Source of the DNA: CAXYVC01 sp964292295
GTDB lineage: Bacteria; Acidobacteriota; Holophagae; Holophagales; Holophagaceae
Assembly: GCA_964292295.1 (NCBI GenBank)
Contig: CAXYVC010000015.1
Coordinates: 1 to 39,099 of the forward strand
DNA length: 39,099 bases
Direction: 5' to 3'
The notes beneath the pieces were generated by a model that saw only the letters and a list, made by a program, of their open reading frames with translations, was not told where the DNA came from and ran no database searches. Position numbers and translations under genes: made by a program. Below, one piece after another: positions 1 to 7,960 of this stretch. Each line of letters opens with the position of its first letter. Within the stretch, counting starts at the first letter, position 1.

Positions 1-1
1 G

Positions 2-682
2 GATCGGCGCTGGAGTCTCTCACTCGTCCTTCTCGTGCCTCTGACCTTCGGCTTGGCCTGTCGCCGGAAGGAGGCGCCGCCCAACCGGCTGGTCAATCCT
101 TCCTTCGAGGAGGGGCGCAGGGGGTGGAGCTGGCGCAGCGCCAACCCCCGCTGGCACGACTTCGAGATCAGCTCGGCGCGGGCGCGAGAGGGCCGCTGCT
201 CGGCTCACCTGCGCCTGAGCCCGCAGGGAGGGGACCACGACATCTGGGGCGTGGTGCAAGCCCTCCCCCAGCCCCGGCTGCCCGAGAACCTGGAGGCCTG
301 GGTGCGGGTCGAGAACTGGCGCCAGCCCGCCATCCGCCAGTACATCCAGATCGTGGTCATGGCCCACGAGGGCCCCTCGATCTCCATCCCCGGCGACACC
401 ACCCGCCAGGTCCGCTACATCCTCGCGGGGCTGGATGGACCGCCCCTCGCCAACCCTTCGAACTGCAGATACCTGATGCGGGGCCCAAAGGTGCCGGTCC
501 AGGGCGCGTGGACCCACATTGAGCTGCCCCTGGCTGAGGACTTCCGGAAGGCCTGGGGCGACCGATCCGGGAAGATCACGAAGGTCGAACTCTTTTTCGA
601 GGTCCGCTACGACGACCCCGTTCCCGAAGGGGAGACGGCACGCGCGGATGTCTACTGGGACGCCATCACGCTGAAACCCTGA
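2..682 (+). CDS. Putative lipoprotein with carbohydrate-binding-like fold, 5' end cut by window
   Basis: The reading frame is open from the first bases, so the true start lies left of the window. A GTG at 35 is possible, but the codons before it encode a hydrophobic stretch (SLSLVLLVPLTFGLAC) typical of a lipoprotein signal peptide. The Cys at the end of that stretch would be the lipidated residue, which points to an envelope lipoprotein. The mature part opens with VNPSFEEG...GW, a pattern seen at the start of jelly-roll carbohydrate-binding or CBM4/9-like modules. The rest is beta-rich with no catalytic motif I recognise. The 3' end overlaps the convergent peroxiredoxin gene by 17 bases. The lipoprotein call is fairly safe; the fold is inferred from one motif and the substrate is unknown. 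Confidence 0.6.
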   Translation, partial: DRRWSLSLVLLVPLTFGLACRRKEAPPNRLVNPSFEEGRRGWSWRSANPRWHDFEISSARAREGRCSAHLRLSPQGGDHDIWGVVQALPQPRLPENLEAWVRVENWRQPAIRQYIQIVVMAHEGPSISIPGDTTRQVRYILAGLDGPPLANPSNCRYLMRGPKVPVQGAWTHIELPLAEDFRKAWGDRSGKITKVELFFEVRYDDPVPEGETARADVYWDAITLKP

Positions 683-1139
683 GCGCTTCCAGCTTCTCCA
701 GCACCTCCTCCGCGTGGCCCTCCACGCGGACCTTGGGCCAGACGTGGCGCACGCGGCCGTCGGGGCCCACCAGGAAGGTGCTGCGGATCACGCCTTCGTG
801 CTCCTTGCCGTAGAGGACCTTCTTCCCGAAGGCGCCCAGGGGGCGCAGCAGGGCGGCTTCCGGGTCGGAGAGCAGGGGGAAGGGCAGCCGCTGGGCGCTG
901 GCGAAGGCCTGGTGGCGGGCGGTGCCGTCGCGGCTGATGCCGAGCACCTGGGCGCCCGCGGCCTGGAGCGCGCCGTGGGCATCCCGGAAGGCGCAGGCTT
1001 CCCGGGTGCAGCCGGGGGTGGCGTCCTTGGGGTAGGCGTAGAGCACCGTCCAGCGGCCCTCCAGGTCGGCGGGGGTCCACAGGCGGCCGGTGGCGTCCGG
1101 CAGGGAGAAGGGGGGCAGGGGCTGACCGATCAACGACAT
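666..1139 (-). CDS. bcp: Peroxiredoxin of the BCP/PrxQ family (thiol peroxidase)
   Basis: A 157-residue protein, normal size for BCP. It reduces hydrogen peroxide and organic hydroperoxides at the expense of thioredoxin in the cytoplasm. The active-site motif TPGCTREAC gives the peroxidatic Cys44 and a resolving Cys49 five residues later, the atypical 2-Cys arrangement of E. coli BCP. The N-terminal LPDATG and the YPKDATPGCT stretch are standard. The ATG at 1139 follows AAAGGA at a good distance, and that RBS lies inside the upstream permease gene, whose stop is 7-9 bases past the ATG, so the two are likely translationally coupled. It is the last gene of the minus-strand ABC importer operon, and its 3' end runs into the convergent lipoprotein gene. 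Confidence 0.93.
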   Translation of the reverse strand: MSLIGQPLPPFSLPDATGRLWTPADLEGRWTVLYAYPKDATPGCTREACAFRDAHGALQAAGAQVLGISRDGTARHQAFASAQRLPFPLLSDPEAALLRPLGAFGKKVLYGKEHEGVIRSTFLVGPDGRVRHVWPKVRVEGHAEEVLEKLEALRVSA

Positions 1140-1843
1140 GGCTGTTCCTTTCGCAGGTTGGATGCCGCCCCGAGGCCGAGCGCCAGCAGGAGGGCCGCCA
1201 GGGCCAGGGGGCCCGGCTCCGTGGCGAGGCGGGGCAGCTCCTCCTGGAGCAGCAGGCCCAGGCTGTCCCGCTGGGGGCCGGGGCCCAGGCCCAGCAGGCG
1301 CAGGGTGGCCTCCGCCCAGAGGGCGTCGATCCACACGGTGGGCAGCAGGGGGCGGGTCTGGGCTTCCAGCCAGGGCGCCCAGGTGCGGAGGCGGTGCATG
1401 GGACCGGCGCCCAGCAGGCGCACCTGGGCCTTGGCGGTGGAGGCGCGGAAGGGCTCCAGGCGGGCACGCAGGGGGGCTTCCAGGTGGGGCGCCTCGAGCC
1501 CCGCGAGCACCAGCGCGAGGGTGGGCCAGCCCAGGCCCCCCGCGGCGGCGGCGAGGGGCAGCAGCACGAGCAGGGGCGGCAGGGCGCGCAGCGCGCTCCA
1601 CAGGCTGGCCGGGCGTCCCTTCCCGCAGGCGGCGGGCAGGGCGAGGGCCAGGGCGATCAGGGCCACGGCGGAGGCGAAGCCGAAGCTGCGGGCGGCGGCC
1701 AGGAGCAGGCGCAGCAGGCCGTCCCGCCCGAGGGCGTCGGTGCCCAGGAGGTGGGGCCAGCCCATGGGCAGATCGCCCGAGGCCGGATGGAGGGGCAGTT
1801 CGGGCAGCCACAGGGCGGCGAGGAAGAGCAGACGCCAGGTCAC
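1130..1843 (-). CDS. Peptide-type ABC transporter permease, DppC/OppC-like, short
   Basis: Inner-membrane permease of 237 residues. The GTG start overlaps the stop of the preceding permease by 4 bases (GTGA). Near residues 30-45 it has LGTDALGRDGLLRLL, the hallmark GTDxxGRDxxSR segment of DppC/OppC proteins, and near residues 150-170 an EAA-like cytoplasmic loop (AKAQVRLLGAGPMHRLR). Several hydrophobic segments follow. Family members are usually near 300 residues; this one lacks most of the N-terminal part before the GTD motif. An earlier in-frame start would run deep into the upstream gene and gives no membrane sequence. Substrate is probably a peptide or similar solute; specificity cannot be read. 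Confidence 0.75.
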   Translation of the reverse strand: MTWRLLFLAALWLPELPLHPASGDLPMGWPHLLGTDALGRDGLLRLLLAAARSFGFASAVALIALALALPAACGKGRPASLWSALRALPPLLVLLPLAAAAGGLGWPTLALVLAGLEAPHLEAPLRARLEPFRASTAKAQVRLLGAGPMHRLRTWAPWLEAQTRPLLPTVWIDALWAEATLRLLGLGPGPQRDSLGLLLQEELPRLATEPGPLALAALLLALGLGAASNLRKEQPCR

Positions 1844-2481
1844 GGGCGCTCCAGGCGGCGCCCCACAGCCCAGAGCAGGGCGAAGGCGCCCACCCACAGC
1901 GCCAGGCCGGGCCGGTCCCGGGCCACCACCCGGGCCATCCAGTCCGAACCCAGGGCGGGCACGCCCAGCAGGCGCTCCAGCACCAGGGTGGCCGTGAGCC
2001 ACACCGGCGCCCGGGCGGCGAGCCAGCGGGGCAGGATGCGGGCGAGGGCCAGGCGCCGCACGCGCCGCAGTACCTTCGGGCCGTACGCCGCGGGGAAGGG
2101 GTGCTCCCCGGGCAGAGCCTGGGCCACCCAGCGCCATTCCGTGGGCAGGGCCGCCAGGGCGAAGAGGCCGCCCAGGGCCAGGGCACCGGGCGGCCCCCAG
2201 ACGGCGGGCCAGCCGGCCAGGAGGCCCAGGCCCCAGAGCAGGGGCGGAAGGCCTCCCGCCGCGGCCAGCAGGGGATGCCCGGCGGGCGCCGGGCCCCCCA
2301 GGAGGGCGAGGCCGCCCACCAGGAGGAGCAGCAGGGCTCCGCCCGCCACGAAGGGCAGGGCGGCCTGCAGGTGGAACACGGGCGCCGGGGTGCCGGGCCA
2401 GGCGCGGCCCGGCAGCAGCCAGGCCAGGGCCAGGGCGCAGCCCCAGAGGAGCAGGCCGGGGAGGAGGGCGCGGGCCCTCAC
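1840..2481 (-). CDS. Peptide-type ABC transporter permease, DppB/OppB-like, short
   Basis: Inner-membrane permease of 213 residues, starting with GTG that overlaps the stop of the binding-protein gene by 4 bases. It has several hydrophobic segments. Its C-terminal third matches the DppB pattern: an EAA-like loop (AAYGPKVLRRVRRLALARIL), then a segment resembling VE.vF..PGLG (LVLERLLGVPALGSDWM), then a final membrane helix. DppB proteins normally have 300-340 residues, so about 100 residues, including the usual N-terminal helix and periplasmic loop, are missing or strongly diverged. Together with the short DppC-like partner this suggests a reduced or divergent transporter. It could also be decaying, but no stop or frameshift is visible. 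Confidence 0.68.
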   Translation of the reverse strand: MRARALLPGLLLWGCALALAWLLPGRAWPGTPAPVFHLQAALPFVAGGALLLLLVGGLALLGGPAPAGHPLLAAAGGLPPLLWGLGLLAGWPAVWGPPGALALGGLFALAALPTEWRWVAQALPGEHPFPAAYGPKVLRRVRRLALARILPRWLAARAPVWLTATLVLERLLGVPALGSDWMARVVARDRPGLALWVGAFALLWAVGRRLERP

Positions 2482-3827
2482 GGTTCCCAGCGCCAGCCCG
2501 CGGCGCCGGGGGTGCTCAAGTACAGGCCGAGGGGGCTGGGCGTCACCTTCAGGCGGGCGTCCACCCAGAGCACGCTGGAGAGGTCGAGCAGGGGCAGGGC
2601 GCCGGGGGCGGCGGCCCAGAGTGCCTGGAGTTCCGCCCAGGCGGGGGATTCCGGCGCGTCCAGGCGCGGCTCCAGGGCGGCGAGGCGGGGGTGTGCCCAG
2701 CCCGTGAAGTTCAGGCCCCCCTTGGGAAGGAGGTAGTCCAGCACCGCCCAGGGGTGGGGCTCGAAGAGGTGGCAGGCCACCGCCAGGGCGAAGTCCCCCT
2801 TCAGCAGGCGGGCGTAGAGCAGGGCCGCCTCCACGGGGCGCAGGTCCAGCGTCACGCCGTCCTGGGCGGCCCGGGCGCGCAGGGCCAGCAGCGCCTTCTG
2901 CACCAGGTCGTCCCCGGCGGTGTAGAGCAGCTCCCAGCGCTGGCCCCGGGCCGGAGGGGGCGGAAGGGCGAGCCCCCGGGGGGCGAAGCCGAGGCATTCG
3001 GGCCAGAGCCCGCGGCTGGGGCGGGCCCGGCCGCCGAAGAGCTCCGCCGGGACCGCCTGGCGCCAGCGCTCCATCCAGGCCAGGGGGCCCGGGCCCAGGC
3101 GGCTCCAGAGGATGGCCTGGGCGGCCATGGGCTGCACCAGCTCCCGGTAGCCCGCCGGGGGCTTCGCGCTTCGTCGGGCCGGGGCGGGGGCGAGGCTGAG
3201 CCAGCCCTTGGCCACCTGCTGCTGGAGGCCCAGCGCGTCCGGGACCAGGCGGAAGCGGAAGGCGGGGATGGCGGGCTTCAGGAAGTGGGGGCGGGCGGTG
3301 AGGGTCCACGCCGTGCCGCTGCACACGCAGGCGTAGGGGCCGCTGCCCAGGTCCGGCCGTCCGCGGCGGGCGATGGCCACCCGGGCCAGCTCGGCCAGGA
3401 GGCGCCGGGGCGGCCGCGGAGCCTGCAGCTCCACCTCGCGGGGGCCGCACACCCGGCAGGCCACGCCCTCCAGCAGGCCCCGGCGGCTGGGGCTGGCGCC
3501 CTCCCGGGTCTGGAGTTCCCGCAGGGTCCAGGCCACGTCCTCCGCCTCCACGGGGGCGCCGTCGGTGAAGCGCGCGTCCGGCCGCAGGTGGAAGCGCAGG
3601 GCCTGTTTCCGCACCTCCCAGCGCAGGGCGAGGCGCGGCACCACGCGGCCGCCCGCGTCCAGGCCCACCAGTGCGTCCCCCGCGAGGCTCTGGAGGATCG
3701 CCTGCTCCATGCCCTCGCCCCGGATGAAGTCCAGGGGACCGGGATCCCGGGCGAAGCTCTCCTCCACGGTCTGGGCGGAGAGGGGCAGCAGGAGGGCGAG
3801 GCCGAGGGCCGCGAGGCGGATGCCCAT
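2478..3827 (-). CDS. Periplasmic solute-binding protein, SBP_bac_5 (DppA/OppA) type
   Basis: A 449-residue exported protein. The start chosen is the ATG at 3827, preceded by AGGTG, because it begins a clear Sec signal peptide (MGIRLAALGLALLLPLSAQ, cleavage near residue 18). A longer frame upstream encodes no signal sequence. Family features are the LRFHLRPDARFTDGAPVEAEDV segment near residues 75-97, which matches the conserved YtFkLRkgvkFsDGtPltAeDV block, and a C-terminal region with a second partial domain (HPWAVLDYLLPKGGLNFTGW). Family members average about 500 residues. It should deliver a peptide-like ligand to the two permeases encoded directly downstream. No ATPase gene lies in the operon. 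Confidence 0.85.
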   Translation of the reverse strand: MGIRLAALGLALLLPLSAQTVEESFARDPGPLDFIRGEGMEQAILQSLAGDALVGLDAGGRVVPRLALRWEVRKQALRFHLRPDARFTDGAPVEAEDVAWTLRELQTREGASPSRRGLLEGVACRVCGPREVELQAPRPPRRLLAELARVAIARRGRPDLGSGPYACVCSGTAWTLTARPHFLKPAIPAFRFRLVPDALGLQQQVAKGWLSLAPAPARRSAKPPAGYRELVQPMAAQAILWSRLGPGPLAWMERWRQAVPAELFGGRARPSRGLWPECLGFAPRGLALPPPPARGQRWELLYTAGDDLVQKALLALRARAAQDGVTLDLRPVEAALLYARLLKGDFALAVACHLFEPHPWAVLDYLLPKGGLNFTGWAHPRLAALEPRLDAPESPAWAELQALWAAAPGALPLLDLSSVLWVDARLKVTPSPLGLYLSTPGAAGWRWEP

Positions 3828-3922
3828 GGATGCACCTGTGGGGGATGAAGGCCTCAGGATGGTCCGGAGCCGGGGGGCGGGCAAGGGACAAGCGGGGAGC
3901 GCCGGGGGTAGGCTGGGGTCCC

Positions 3923-5668
3923 ATGACCTCCCCGGCCCCTGCTCCGCGCTTCTGGTGGTGGAAGCTCCTGGCGCCCCACCGCGGCCGCCTGGCGGGGGGC
4001 CTTGCGGCCACGGTGCTCTGCGGCGTCTCGGCGGCCTGGGCGCCCTTCTGGGCGGGGCGCGCGGTGCACGCCCTGGAGCTGGGACGCTACGCCGCCAGTC
4101 GCCGGGCGCTCCTGTGGATGCTGCTCGTCACCGCCGTGGCGGGCCTGGGGCGCTACGCCATGCGCCGCGTCCTCATTGGGCTCAGCCGGGAGATCGAGCG
4201 GGAGCAGCGGGAGGCGCTCTACGCCTTCCTGCTGGGGCGCCCCTTCGCCTTCTATGCGCGCAGCCGGGTGGCGGACCTCATGAGCCGCGTGGGGGACGAC
4301 GTGGGCACGGTGCGCATGGCCACGGGGCCGGGCCTCATGAGCTTCCTCCAGACCTTCAGCATCCTGCCCGTGACCCTGGCGCTGATGCTGCACGCCAGCC
4401 CGCGCCTCACGGGGGCGGTGCTGGCTCCCTTCGGCCTGCTGGCCCTGGTCTTCTACGCGGTGGGGCGCTGGAGCCACGCCAACCAGCAGCGCCTGCAGCT
4501 CGTGGCCAGCGAGCTCAACACCTTCAGCCACGAGACCATCAGCGGCGAGCGGGTGGTGCAGGCCTTCGGCCTGGAGGCGCAGCGGGTGGAGGCCTTCCGG
4601 GAACTCAGCGCCCGCCAGGCGCGCCTGAACGTCCAGCAGACCCTGCTCTTCGGCGCCTACGGGCCCGTCTCCGGCCTGATGATCGGCCTCGCGGCCCTGC
4701 TGCTGGTGGCCTACGGCGGACGCCTGGTGCTGGCCGGGGCGTTGGGGCTGGGCGACCTCACGGCCTTCACGGGGTACCTGGTGGCCCTGGCCTGGCCGGT
4801 GATGAGCCTGGGCTGGGCCCTGAACCTCTTCGAGCGGGGCCGGGCGGGCCAGGAACGCATCGACCAGCTCCTGGAGGCTCCCGAACCGCCCCTGCCGCCC
4901 CGGGCCCTGCCCCCCTCGGAGGGGGAACCCGCGGCCCTGGCGGCGCGGTCCCTGGGCCACCGCTTCCCGACGGGCCGGGGCCTCGGTCCCCTGGATCTGG
5001 ACCTGGCCCCCGGCGACAGCCTGGCGGTGCTGGGGGGCATCGGGTCGGGCAAGACCCTGCTGCTCCAGCTGCTGGCGGGCCTGCGGGAGGGCGGCGGTGC
5101 GCTGCGGGTGGACGGGCGCCCCCTGGACCGGGAGCACCTGCGCGCCCACTGGGCGGGCCTGGGCTGGGTGGGCCAGGAGGCCTTCCTCTTCAGCGCCTCC
5201 CTGCGGGAGAACCTCGCCTTCGGCCGGCCGGAGGCCTCGGAGGCCGAGCTGATGGAGGCCGTGCGCGCCGCCTGCCTGGATGGCCTGGTGGCCCGCCTGC
5301 CCGAAGGGCTGGACACGGTGGTGGGCGAGCGGGGCGTCGCCCTCTCCGGCGGCGAGCGCCAGCGGGCGGCCCTCGCCCGGGCCCTGCTGCGCCGCCCCCG
5401 TCTGCTGCTGCTGGACGATGCCCTCAGCGCCGTGGACGCGGAGACCGAGGCCCGCATTCTGGAGAACCTGCGCGCCTTCCTGGGGCGCGCCACCCTGGTG
5501 ATGGCCACCCACCGCGTCTTCGCCGCCGAGCTCTGCGCCAAGGTGCTGGTGCTGGGGGAGGGCCTGCCCGTGCAGCTCGGAGCCCCCGCGGTCCTGGCGG
5601 AACAGCCCGGCCCCTTCGCGCGCCTGAAGCGTCTCCAGAGCCTGGAACGCGAAGAGGCCCAGGCCTGA
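3923..5668 (+). CDS. ABC exporter half-transporter (MdlA/MsbA-like), catalytic Glu replaced by Asp
   Basis: A 581-residue fusion of a six-helix type I exporter membrane domain (about residues 10-320) and an ABC ATPase domain (about 345-575). Visible motifs are Walker A GGIGSGKT (near 371), Q-loop GWVGQEAFLF, signature LSGGERQ (near 474), Walker B LLLLDDALSAVD (near 495) and the switch His in MATHR (near 528). The residue after the Walker B Asp is Asp instead of the catalytic Glu. This is known from the degenerate-site subunit of heterodimeric exporters such as MdlA and TM287, so a partner subunit is expected elsewhere. The ATG at 3923 is chosen because the preceding in-frame residues are low-complexity and unlike the family. 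Substrate unknown; lipid or drug export is typical. Confidence 0.9.
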   Translation: MTSPAPAPRFWWWKLLAPHRGRLAGGLAATVLCGVSAAWAPFWAGRAVHALELGRYAASRRALLWMLLVTAVAGLGRYAMRRVLIGLSREIEREQREALYAFLLGRPFAFYARSRVADLMSRVGDDVGTVRMATGPGLMSFLQTFSILPVTLALMLHASPRLTGAVLAPFGLLALVFYAVGRWSHANQQRLQLVASELNTFSHETISGERVVQAFGLEAQRVEAFRELSARQARLNVQQTLLFGAYGPVSGLMIGLAALLLVAYGGRLVLAGALGLGDLTAFTGYLVALAWPVMSLGWALNLFERGRAGQERIDQLLEAPEPPLPPRALPPSEGEPAALAARSLGHRFPTGRGLGPLDLDLAPGDSLAVLGGIGSGKTLLLQLLAGLREGGGALRVDGRPLDREHLRAHWAGLGWVGQEAFLFSASLRENLAFGRPEASEAELMEAVRAACLDGLVARLPEGLDTVVGERGVALSGGERQRAALARALLRRPRLLLLDDALSAVDAETEARILENLRAFLGRATLVMATHRVFAAELCAKVLVLGEGLPVQLGAPAVLAEQPGPFARLKRLQSLEREEAQA

Positions 5669-5794
5669 TCCCGCGCCCGGGGGCTCCCGTCCCCGGCCAC
5701 CTAGCGGCGGAGGCGGCCCGCACTGCGGGGGATCCCGCCCGGGCGGCGCGCCTGGAGGCGGCTGCGCTTCGCCTTCGCTCGGGGAAGGCCCCGG

Positions 5795-7438
5795 CTACGC
5801 CCCTTCCCGGAAGGTGACCTTGTTGATCTCCTGCAGGGTGGTGAGGCCGCGGCGCACCTTGTCCAGGGCGCTGTCGCGCAGGCTCTGCATGCCGTGGCGC
5901 CGGGCGGCGGCCTTGATGTCGCGCACGGAGGCGCGGTGGGTGATGAGCTCGCGCAGCTCGTCGTTCAGGCCCATGAACTCCACGATGGCCTGCCGTCCCC
6001 GGTAGCCGGTGCCGTTGCAGTCCACGCAGCCGACCTTCTCGTGCCACTGGTACGCCGCGGCCTCGGCGGGGTCGATGCCGTTCTCCCGCAGTTCCTCCGC
6101 CGTGGGAGCGGTGGCGGGGCGCTTGCAGCGGGGGCAGAGGGTGCGCACCAGGCGCTGGGCCAGGATGCAGTTGAGGGCGGAGACGAAGTTGTAGACCTCC
6201 ACGCCCATGTGCTGGAAGCGGCCGAGCACGTCCAGCGTGTTGTTGGCGTGGACGGTGGTGAACACGAGGTGGCCGGTGAGGGCCGACTGGATGGCGATCT
6301 GGGCCGTCTCGCTGTCGCGGATCTCGCCCACCAGGATCTTGTCCGGGTCGTGGCGCAGGATGCTGCGCAGGCCCACGGCGAAGGTGAGGCCCTTCTTCTC
6401 GTTGACGGGGATCTGGGTCACGCCCTCCAGCTGGTACTCGACGGGGTCCTCGATGGTGATGAGCTTGTCCTCGGGGCTTCGGATCTCCGTGAGCACGGCG
6501 TAGAGGGTCGTGGTCTTGCCGGATCCCGTGGGGCCCGTCACCAGGAACATGCCGTAGGGCTCCCGGGCGTAGCGCCGGATGCGGGCTAGCTCCTGGGGGG
6601 AGAACCCGAGGATATCCAGGCTGAGGCTCTTGAACTCTTCGCTCAGATTTTCCTTGTCCAGGATGCGGATGACCGCGTCCTCGCCGTGGATGGTGGGCAT
6701 GATGGAGACGCGGAAATCGATGGCGCGCCCGCGGACCTTCAGCTTGAAGCGCCCGTCCTGGGGCTTGCGTTTCTCGGCGATGTCCAGCTCGGACATGACC
6801 TTGATGCGGCTGATGATGGGAGAGGCGAAGCGCTTGTCGATGGGGTCCGCCGCCGGGTACAGGCTGCCGTCGATGCGGTACTTGATCTGGAAGCCCGTGG
6901 CGGTGCTTTCCATGTGGATGTCGGAGGCGCGGCGCTGCAGGGCGTTGAAGACGGTGGTGTCCACCAGGCGCACGATGGGGGCCTCGTCCTTGTCCGTGAG
7001 GCGCTCCAGGTCCAGCTCCTCCTCCAGGTCCTCCTCGCGCAGCACCTGCACCTTCAGGGCCTCGCCCGCCTCGTCCAGCACCTTCTGGCCGCTCTCGGAC
7101 TTCTTGAGCACCTCCTGGATCTGGGCCAGGGGGGCGCCGGCGAAGCGCAGGGGGCGCTTCAGGGCCATGCGCAGGGCGTCCTGGGCCAGCACGTCCCCCG
7201 GGTCGGCCATGGCGACCACCAGCGCGCCGTCCTCCTCGTGCACGGGCACGAAGCGGTGCTTGAGCATCAGGTCGAGGGACACCGCCTGGAAGAGGGCGAA
7301 GTCCACGGGCTCCCGGGTGAGGTCCAGGGCCGCGTAGGGGCTGGCGTGGTGCTCCCCCCGGGGGCGCGGCGCGGGCTCCAGCGCGGCGCCCAGGCCGGGA
7401 GCGGGGAGGTCGCGGGAGGGCTGGATGGAGCTGGACAT
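5795..7438 (-). CDS. Type II secretion / type IV pilus assembly ATPase (GspE/PilB)
   Basis: A 547-residue cytoplasmic hexameric ATPase that powers pseudopilus or pilus assembly. It has an N-terminal MshEN/GspE_N region (about 30-130), then Walker A GPTGSGKT (near 300-307), an Asp box (ITIEDPVEY), Walker B ILVGEIRDSETA, and a His box (GHLVFTTVHANN). A tetracysteine zinc site is CPRC (near 434) with CVDC (near 470). All catalytic motifs are intact. GspE and PilB are hard to separate by eye; the zinc site occurs in both. A GspG-like pseudopilin lies 22 kb away, and no other secretion gene is adjacent, so the system's genes are scattered. It diverges from the nuo operon with a 168-base shared upstream region. 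Confidence 0.93.
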   Translation of the reverse strand: MSSSIQPSRDLPAPGLGAALEPAPRPRGEHHASPYAALDLTREPVDFALFQAVSLDLMLKHRFVPVHEEDGALVVAMADPGDVLAQDALRMALKRPLRFAGAPLAQIQEVLKKSESGQKVLDEAGEALKVQVLREEDLEEELDLERLTDKDEAPIVRLVDTTVFNALQRRASDIHMESTATGFQIKYRIDGSLYPAADPIDKRFASPIISRIKVMSELDIAEKRKPQDGRFKLKVRGRAIDFRVSIMPTIHGEDAVIRILDKENLSEEFKSLSLDILGFSPQELARIRRYAREPYGMFLVTGPTGSGKTTTLYAVLTEIRSPEDKLITIEDPVEYQLEGVTQIPVNEKKGLTFAVGLRSILRHDPDKILVGEIRDSETAQIAIQSALTGHLVFTTVHANNTLDVLGRFQHMGVEVYNFVSALNCILAQRLVRTLCPRCKRPATAPTAEELRENGIDPAEAAAYQWHEKVGCVDCNGTGYRGRQAIVEFMGLNDELRELITHRASVRDIKAAARRHGMQSLRDSALDKVRRGLTTLQEINKVTFREGA

Positions 7439-7463
7439 GATCCATGGTAGCCTGCGGGGAGCC

Positions 7464-7485
7464 GTTCCCGGGCAGTCCCGGGAAC
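7464..7485. repeat. Perfect inverted repeat between gspE/pilB and nuoA
   Basis: GTTCCCGGG, a 4-base spacer CAGT, then CCCGGGAAC: nine perfectly paired bases in each arm. It sits 26 bases upstream of the gspE/pilB start and about 60 bases upstream of the nuo -35 candidate. The position and symmetry fit a dimeric regulator operator, but a hairpin in the gspE leader is equally possible. No regulator gene is adjacent. Confidence 0.5.
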
Positions 7486-7542
7486 ACCGTGCGGGATCGG
7501 CCCTTCGGCCTTTCCACCGCGCGGACGAGGGAGGGTCGGGCG

Positions 7543-7572
7543 TTGACCCCCCGTCGGCCGGGGTCCCAAAAT
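7543..7572 (+). promoter_or_regulatory. Candidate sigma-70 promoter of the nuo operon
   Basis: TTGACC at 7543-7548 (5 of 6 to the -35 consensus), an 18-base spacer, and CAAAAT at 7567-7572 (4 of 6 to the -10). Transcription would start near 7580 and leave a leader of roughly 27 bases before nuoA. The -10 lies in a small dyad, GTCCC-AAAAT-GGGAC at 7563-7577, which could host a repressor. This is a sequence match only. Confidence 0.5.
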
Positions 7573-7606
7573 GGGACTTCCCTTGAAGACGTGTCCCGGA
7601 GGACCC

Positions 7607-7960
7607 ATGCGAGGCTATGCCCCGATCCTGCTCTTGCTGCTGATCGCCATCGCGCTCCCCGTGGTCATCTGGACCCTGAGCCGCCTGGTGCGGCCCAAGG
7701 CGCCGAGCGCCGTGAAGTACAGCACCTACGAGTGCGGCCTCACGGTCACGGGCGAGGCGCGGGACCGCTTCTCCGTGCGCTACTACCTGATGGCGGTGCT
7801 CTTCCTGGTCTTCGACGTGGAGACCGTCTTCCTCTTCCCGTGGGCCATCCAGATGAAGGAACTGGCCCTCTTCGGCCTCGTGGAGATCGGCATCTTCCTT
7901 TTCCTGCTGCTCTTCGGTTACGGCTACGTCTGGTCCAAAGGAGCCCTCACATGGGAGTGA
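7607..7960 (+). CDS. nuoA: NADH-quinone oxidoreductase subunit A
   Basis: A 117-residue membrane subunit of complex I with three transmembrane helices. The conserved core YECGLTVTGEARDRFSVRYYLMAVLFLVFDVE is present (short loop Cys and FDVE motif). The ATG at 7607 is preferred over the upstream ATG at 7571 because GGAGGA lies at 7598-7603. The upstream ATG lies inside the promoter's -10 region. It is the first gene of an eleven-gene nuo operon, and its stop is 10 bases inside nuoB, so the two are coupled. Confidence 0.96.
   Translation: MRGYAPILLLLLIAIALPVVIWTLSRLVRPKAPSAVKYSTYECGLTVTGEARDRFSVRYYLMAVLFLVFDVETVFLFPWAIQMKELALFGLVEIGIFLFLLLFGYGYVWSKGALTWE

Noticed and set aside
1138..2736. Long plus-strand open frames opposite the ABC importer genes
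   Set aside because: Arg/Gly/Pro-rich products without domain similarity; typical antisense shadows of GC-rich genes whose real strand has membrane helices and family motifs.
3828..3922. Divergent promoters between the binding-protein gene and the ABC exporter gene
   Set aside because: Best minus-strand match (TTGCCC, 17 bases, CATCCT) is only 4 and 3 of 6; too weak to annotate.
5782..5808. Inverted repeat GGGAAGG...CCTTCCC between the ABC exporter gene and gspE/pilB
   Set aside because: Only seven pairs with a 13-base loop, no T-run in either direction, and it lies partly within the gspE coding end; chance is likely in this GC-rich sequence.
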